From the NCBI RefSeq assembly GCF_050268245.1, contig NZ_JBNNGK010000023.1, forward strand, positions 1-46,704: a DNA stretch of 46,704 bases. Direction: 5' to 3'. A model generated the notes under the pieces. That model was not told where the DNA came from, did not search any database, and saw only the letters and a program-made list of their open reading frames with translations. This DNA is from JBNNGK01 sp050268245 (GTDB taxonomy: Bacteria; Pseudomonadota; Gammaproteobacteria; Enterobacterales; Enterobacteriaceae). A program made the position numbers and the translations under genes. Below are positions 42,787 to 46,704 of this stretch, one piece after another (the stretch's first letter is position 1; every line of letters starts with the position of its first letter).

Positions 42787-44262
42787 TCAATCTGCCGCAA
42801 CGCGGTAGGTCGGATCATCCAGTTCATGGATGCAGAACGGCCCTGCCTGTTGCAGTAAACTAACGCAGTCTTCACTGAGGTGGCGCAATCGTACCGTTTT
42901 ACCCGCTGCAAGATAACGAGCGGTTAATTTGTCGATCGCTTCAACACCACTCGAGTCCATTACTCGGGTTTGGGCAAAATCTAGCACGATTATTGGCGGA
43001 TCATTCTCTGGAGTGAACAATTCTGAAAAATCTGCCGTTGAACCGAAAAATAATGGCCCTTCCAAAGAATAGATTACAGTATTGTTTTCTATTATTTTAT
43101 CACGAATAGTAATGCGTGCATGCTGCCAAGCAAAAACCAATGCAGAAATTATCACGCCACTGATTACTGCTACTGCCAGATCGGCAAATACGGTAATCAC
43201 CGTAACGGTAATTAAGATAAAGGCATCTTCTTTCGGCATTCGTTTGAAACGGCGTAATGAGCTCCATTCAAACGTGTTATAACACACGACCAGCATTATT
43301 CCCGCCAACGCTGCAACCGGGATAATTCCGATATACGCAGACAGACTCACGACAAACATAATCAGCAATATAGCGCCTATTCCCGCAGAAATACGGCCAC
43401 GCCCACCGGAAGTGAAGTTAATAATCGATTGTCCAATCATTGCGCAGCCTGCGAAACAACCAAACAGGCCGCACAGGGTATTACCCGCCCCCTGAGCGAT
43501 GCTTTCACGGTTACCATTGCCTTTTTTGCCGCCCATTTCATCCAGCACTGTCATCGTCAGCAGCGATTCTATTAGCCCTACTAGCGCAATAATCACCGCA
43601 TACGGCAGAACCACTTTTAGCATGTCTAAGGTAAACGGAGCCATGGGTACACTGAAATGCGGTAGACTACCTGAAATATCCGCTAGGTCGCCCACACGTA
43701 GGGTATTCAGATTCAAACCAATAGCCAGCAAAGAAACGACCAACAGCGCCGCCAACGAGGCAGGAATGGCACGCGTCAAACGCGGGAAAAACACTACCAC
43801 CAGAATAGCCACTAACACCAGACCGTACATCAACAGCCCTTGTCCGGCAATCATATGCAATTGCGCCAGCATGATGACGATCGCTAATCCATTCACAAAG
43901 CCATGAATCGCAGGCAATGGCACCAGCCGAATAAATTTCCCCAGCCTGAACAGACCTATCAGAATCTGGATGATGCCGGCAAATATCGTCGCCCACAAAA
44001 CATAATCCATGCCGTACTGCGCGGCTAAGCTCATCAACACCACGACAATAGAACCCGCGGCACCGGAAACCATGCCCGGTTTCCCGCCGAACAGTGCGGT
44101 GGTCAGCCCGATAATAAAGGCGGTATGCAAACCAACGATGGGTGAAAGCCCCGCCACCAAAGAGAAGCCTACCGCTTCTGGGATCATCGATACCGCCACC
44201 ACAAAACCGGCCAGAACCTCATTCTTGACATCCGCCAGCCTGAAATTGCTCAGGTTAAACAT
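42787..44262 (-). CDS. SulP-family anion transporter with STAS domain
   Basis: A second SulP transporter of 491 residues. The membrane domain has about eleven to twelve helices with the signature SMIPEAVGFSLVAGLSPIVGL (in part) near 25-45. A short STAS domain follows from about 390, with the phosphorylatable-loop region IVLDFAQTRVMDSSGVEAI. The substrate (sulfate, bicarbonate or a carboxylate) cannot be read from sequence. It is only distantly related to DauA within the window. The ATG has a weak ribosome site. It is divergent from ychF across 371 bp. Confidence 0.88.
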   Translation of the reverse strand: MFNLSNFRLADVKNEVLAGFVVAVSMIPEAVGFSLVAGLSPIVGLHTAFIIGLTTALFGGKPGMVSGAAGSIVVVLMSLAAQYGMDYVLWATIFAGIIQILIGLFRLGKFIRLVPLPAIHGFVNGLAIVIMLAQLHMIAGQGLLMYGLVLVAILVVVFFPRLTRAIPASLAALLVVSLLAIGLNLNTLRVGDLADISGSLPHFSVPMAPFTLDMLKVVLPYAVIIALVGLIESLLTMTVLDEMGGKKGNGNRESIAQGAGNTLCGLFGCFAGCAMIGQSIINFTSGGRGRISAGIGAILLIMFVVSLSAYIGIIPVAALAGIMLVVCYNTFEWSSLRRFKRMPKEDAFILITVTVITVFADLAVAVISGVIISALVFAWQHARITIRDKIIENNTVIYSLEGPLFFGSTADFSELFTPENDPPIIVLDFAQTRVMDSSGVEAIDKLTARYLAAGKTVRLRHLSEDCVSLLQQAGPFCIHELDDPTYRVAAD

Positions 44263-44450
44263 TAATTTTCCAAATATAATTATTTGATAATAAAGGTAAA
44301 AATCCGCTAGAACTATAGAAACATTAACGCAAACAGGACGAGGGAAACGTCAAAGAAATTGAGCAGATAAGCACACTCAGTGTGAACCCAACGCCAAACA
44401 CACTCGACACCTAATTCTGTTGGTTAAATGTAGGATTAAGTATGTTGAAG

Positions 44451-44466
44451 TGTGAGACAGATCTCA
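44451..44466. promoter_or_regulatory. Candidate CRP-binding site
   Basis: TGTGA-N6-TCTCA matches the CRP core consensus at nine of ten positions. It lies between the SulP gene (start 44262, minus) and ychF (start 44634, plus). The centre is about 105 bp upstream of a plausible ychF start point and about 196 bp from the SulP start codon, so the target is not clear. Confidence 0.45.
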
Positions 44467-44527
44467 ATACAAACCTTCGAACACTGCTGGGCACTCACTC
44501 TTGTCAGTTTCTCCATTCACAGTAGGA

Positions 44528-44556
44528 TCGAGATAAATGCTCTTTACGTGTATAAT
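44528..44556 (+). promoter_or_regulatory. Candidate ychF promoter
   Basis: A perfect TATAAT (44551-44556) lies 17 bp after TCGAGA (44528-44533), which matches four of six -35 positions. It would give a leader of about 70 bases before ychF. Confidence 0.5.
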
Positions 44557-44633
44557 GGCACCATTATTTTGTCATTTATGCAGCCAGTTACCTTTAACTG
44601 ACTGATAATTAAGATATTTAAGGTGATAACAAC

Positions 44634-45725
44634 ATGGGATTCAAATGCGGTATCGTCGGCCTGCCAAACGTCGGCAAATCCACCCTGTTCAACGCGTTGA
44701 CCAAAGCGGGTATCGAAGCAGCTAACTTCCCGTTCTGCACCATTGAACCGAATACCGGTGTGGTACCGATGCCTGATTCACGCTTGGATCAACTGGCCGA
44801 GATCGTAAAACCGCAGCGTATCCTGCCCACCACCATGGAATTTGTGGATATCGCCGGTCTGGTGAAAGGCGCATCCAAAGGCGAAGGGTTGGGTAATCAG
44901 TTCCTGACCAACATTCGTGAAACCGAAGCCATTGGTCATGTCGTTCGCTGCTTCGAAAATGACAACATCATTCACGTTAATAATAAAGTTGATCCGGCTG
45001 AAGATATTGACGTTATCAACACCGAACTGGCGTTATCGGATCTCGACACCTGTGAACGCGCGATCCATCGCGTACAGAAAAAAGCCAAGGGCGGCGACAA
45101 AGATGCAAAAGCAGAATTAGCCGCGCTGGAAAAATGTCTGCCACACTTGGAAAACGCGGGCATGCTACGCGCACTGGATCTGAGTGTTGAAGATAAAGCC
45201 GCTATTCGCTATTTGAGCTTCCTGACGCTGAAACCAACAATGTACATTGCCAACGTCAACGAAGATGGGTTTGAAAACAATCCTTATTTGGACACCGTTC
45301 GTAAAATTGCGGCAGCCGAAGGTTCTGTCGTGGTTGCTGTTTGTGCCGCTGTTGAATCTGATATCGCTGAATTGGAAGACGAAGACCGCGCCGAATTCAT
45401 GGCCGAGTTAGGTCTGGAAGAACCTGGGTTAAACCGCGTGATCCGCGCCGGTTATGAGTTATTGAATCTGCAAACCTACTTCACCGCTGGCGTAAAAGAA
45501 GTCCGCGCATGGACCATCCCGGTTGGCGCAACCGCCCCGCAGGCCGCAGGTAAGATCCATACCGATTTTGAAAAAGGCTTTATCCGCGCGCAAACTATCG
45601 CTTTTGACGACTTCATCACCTACAAAGGTGAGCAAGGCGCGAAAGAAGCAGGGAAAATGCGCTCAGAAGGTAAAGATTACATCGTGAAAGATGGCGACGT
45701 GATGAATTTCTTGTTCAACGTCTAA
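44634..45725 (+). CDS. ychF: Redox-responsive ATPase YchF (OLA1 family)
   Basis: YchF is a ribosome-associated P-loop protein of the Obg superfamily that prefers ATP to GTP. The 363 residues include the G1 loop GLPNVGKST (9-17), DIAG (72-75), a coiled-coil insertion (about 140-180) and, where GTPases have NKxD, the altered NVNE (207-210) that explains ATP preference. The C-terminal TGS domain includes the AWTIPVGATAPQAAG segment. The start follows an AAGGTGATAAC site. An excellent palindromic terminator follows. Confidence 0.97.
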   Translation: MGFKCGIVGLPNVGKSTLFNALTKAGIEAANFPFCTIEPNTGVVPMPDSRLDQLAEIVKPQRILPTTMEFVDIAGLVKGASKGEGLGNQFLTNIRETEAIGHVVRCFENDNIIHVNNKVDPAEDIDVINTELALSDLDTCERAIHRVQKKAKGGDKDAKAELAALEKCLPHLENAGMLRALDLSVEDKAAIRYLSFLTLKPTMYIANVNEDGFENNPYLDTVRKIAAAEGSVVVAVCAAVESDIAELEDEDRAEFMAELGLEEPGLNRVIRAGYELLNLQTYFTAGVKEVRAWTIPVGATAPQAAGKIHTDFEKGFIRAQTIAFDDFITYKGEQGAKEAGKMRSEGKDYIVKDGDVMNFLFNV

Positions 45726-45783
45726 ATAAGTTTTGTTGTCTCATGAGGTTTCGCTGAATCTCATAACAACGGCAAAACCCTAT

Positions 45784-45811
45784 AAAATCCACGCAATTGC
45801 GTGGATTTTTC
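45784..45811 (+). terminator. Palindromic terminator after ychF
   Basis: A 26-bp perfect palindrome (45784-45809) built on ATCCACGCAA and its complement runs into T residues. It marks the end of the conserved ychF region; the sequence beyond it belongs to the integrase-bearing element or its junction. Confidence 0.85.
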
Positions 45812-45854
45812 ATTTCATAATGTCTCAACTCATCTCGTAACAACGCTGTCAAAA

Positions 45855-45910
45855 ATGAGTACATAGATGAGTACAACATTCTTCCATCTTCATTTTAAGT
45901 GAGTACAACA
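45855..45910. repeat. Three short direct repeats upstream of the integrase
   Basis: GAGTAC occurs three times in one orientation: 45857-45862, 45869-45874 and 45901-45906. The last two extend to GAGTACAACA. Such short iterons upstream of a P4-type integrase gene are typical of arm-binding sites for the integrase and suggest the attachment region lies here. No tRNA or tmRNA gene adjoins, so the attachment core is not identified. Confidence 0.5.
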
Positions 45911-45939
45911 ACGGTATAATAAATAAACAACCCCCCGTT

Positions 45940-46704
45940 ATGCTCACTGATACGCAATGCCGCACTGCTAAGCCGAAAGAAAAACTCTATCGACTTAATG
46001 ATTTCAATGGTCTCTACCTGGAAGTGAAACCCAATGGCAAAAAGGCATGGCGCTATCGGTTTAAACTCAACGGTAAATCCAGCATGTTTGCACTGGGTGA
46101 GTACCCGACGGTCAAACTTGCCGAAGCTCGCGAGAAATGCGAGCAAGCGCGTAAGCAAGTTGCAGATGGAGTTAGCCCGACACAGGCTCGTCAGTTAGAT
46201 AAGATCCGCAAGGTCAATGACGCTTCTAACACCTTTGAGCTGATCGCCAAAGAGTAGTTGCAGATGAAAGACTGGGCCGAAATCACCAAAACGCGGCGAC
46301 TCGATATGCTTGAACGTGTGGTTTTCCCCGCAATAGGTAAGCTCCCTGTCAGAGAGATCACTCCACCCCACATCTTTAAAACTCTTCAAGAAACTGCTAA
46401 ACGAGGAGCACCGACAGTTGCCGCTGAAGCTCAGCCGCACCATTTCATCAGTTTTGAGTTAGCAGTTGCAACGCTTAGAGCTGATAGCGATCCTGTATGG
46501 CCTGTGCGCAAGGCCCTTCCGGCCAATAAGACACAGCACAAACAAGCACTGAATCCTCAGCAAATCGGAAAGTTATTAAACTGTTTTGATAATAGTCGTG
46601 GCTCGTACCAGGTTAACTATTGTATGTGGCTTATGTGGTGGACATGGTCGCGTCCTGCAGAAGCGTGCGAAGTTGAATGGACAGAATTCTATATTGTTAT
46701 CGAC
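45940..46704 (+). pseudogene. P4-type integrase, interrupted by an amber codon, partial
   Basis: The frame starts MLTDTQCRTAKPKEK and encodes the N-terminal arm-binding domain of P4-family tyrosine recombinases (LNDFNGLYLEVKPNGKK and FALGEYPTVKLAEAREK). An in-frame TAG at 46255-46257 follows AKE, where relatives have a tryptophan. The same frame then continues to the window end with clear integrase sequence (MLERVVFPAIGKLPVREI, KQALNPQQIGKLL, SRPAEACEVEW). At 46435-46456 eight residues look like the product of a compensated +1/-1 pair. The catalytic arginine (SRP) is within the window; the rest of the catalytic domain lies outside. It is most likely decayed. Confidence 0.85.

Noticed and set aside
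46255..46257. TAG in the integrase as programmed recoding (pyrrolysine or read-through)
   Set aside because: No recoding element or pyrrolysine machinery is expected in this lineage, and other changes in the same gene point to decay.

Overview
The window looks like a chromosomal segment from a member of Enterobacterales, probably the Yersiniaceae side (Serratia/Yersinia/Rahnella-like). The reasons are the E. coli-like gene content and order, enterobacterial proteins of near-identical length, and a full 127-bp ERIC element at 22939-23065. The genus is an inference from memory of gene content and cannot be fixed without a database.

Layout. (1) 143-5626, minus strand: ruvB, ruvA (with a LexA-type operator), ruvC, yebC, nudB, aspS, covering recombination and SOS repair, a translation-related factor, folate precursor metabolism and tRNA charging. 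(2) 6023-9820, plus strand: yecD, yecE, yecN, then the overlapping pair cmoA-cmoB for tRNA wobble uridine modification. (3) 9957-13689: a variable stretch with an orphan gene of unknown function, cutC, a MalY/PatB-type C-S lyase, yecM, an AT-rich gap and a 39-residue membrane peptide gene. (4) argS, a roughly 125-bp tandem repeat array, then the minus-strand group murJ, yceM, yceH, rimJ. (5) 20150-23686, plus strand: a small helical protein, grxB, a UbiB/ABC1-type kinase-like paralogue, an ERIC element, and the lipoprotein gene yceB. (6) Minus strand ycdY, ycdX, ghrA and an unusual POT-like transporter. (7) Two tRNA-Ser(GGA) genes 534 bp apart with a possible gene fragment between them, then a membrane diguanylate cyclase. 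(8) dauA facing kdsA, and the minus-strand cluster hemA-prfA-prmC-sirB2-sirB1-kdsA, divergent from lolB-ispE-prs. (9) ychH, pth, a small cysteine-rich membrane protein, a second SulP transporter, and ychF. (10) At the right edge, a P4-type integrase gene broken by an in-frame amber codon and running off the window, which suggests the left end of a decayed integrative element.

Most of the window is core genome. Coherent units are the SOS-inducible ruvAB pair, cmoAB, the YcdX/YcdY phosphatase-chaperone pair, hemA-prfA-prmC (tetrapyrrole entry plus release factor and its methylase), and lolB-ispE-prs. Accessory signals are concentrated at cmoB-cutC, around argS, between the serine tRNAs, around pth, and after ychF.

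I saw no CRISPR array, phage structural module or recognisable defence system. The best candidates for undescribed biology are small: the orphan at 9957, the 39-residue peptide at 13570, the cysteine-rich membrane protein at 42263, the UbiB-like paralogue paired with grxB, and the POT-like carrier lacking the family's TM1 charge motif.
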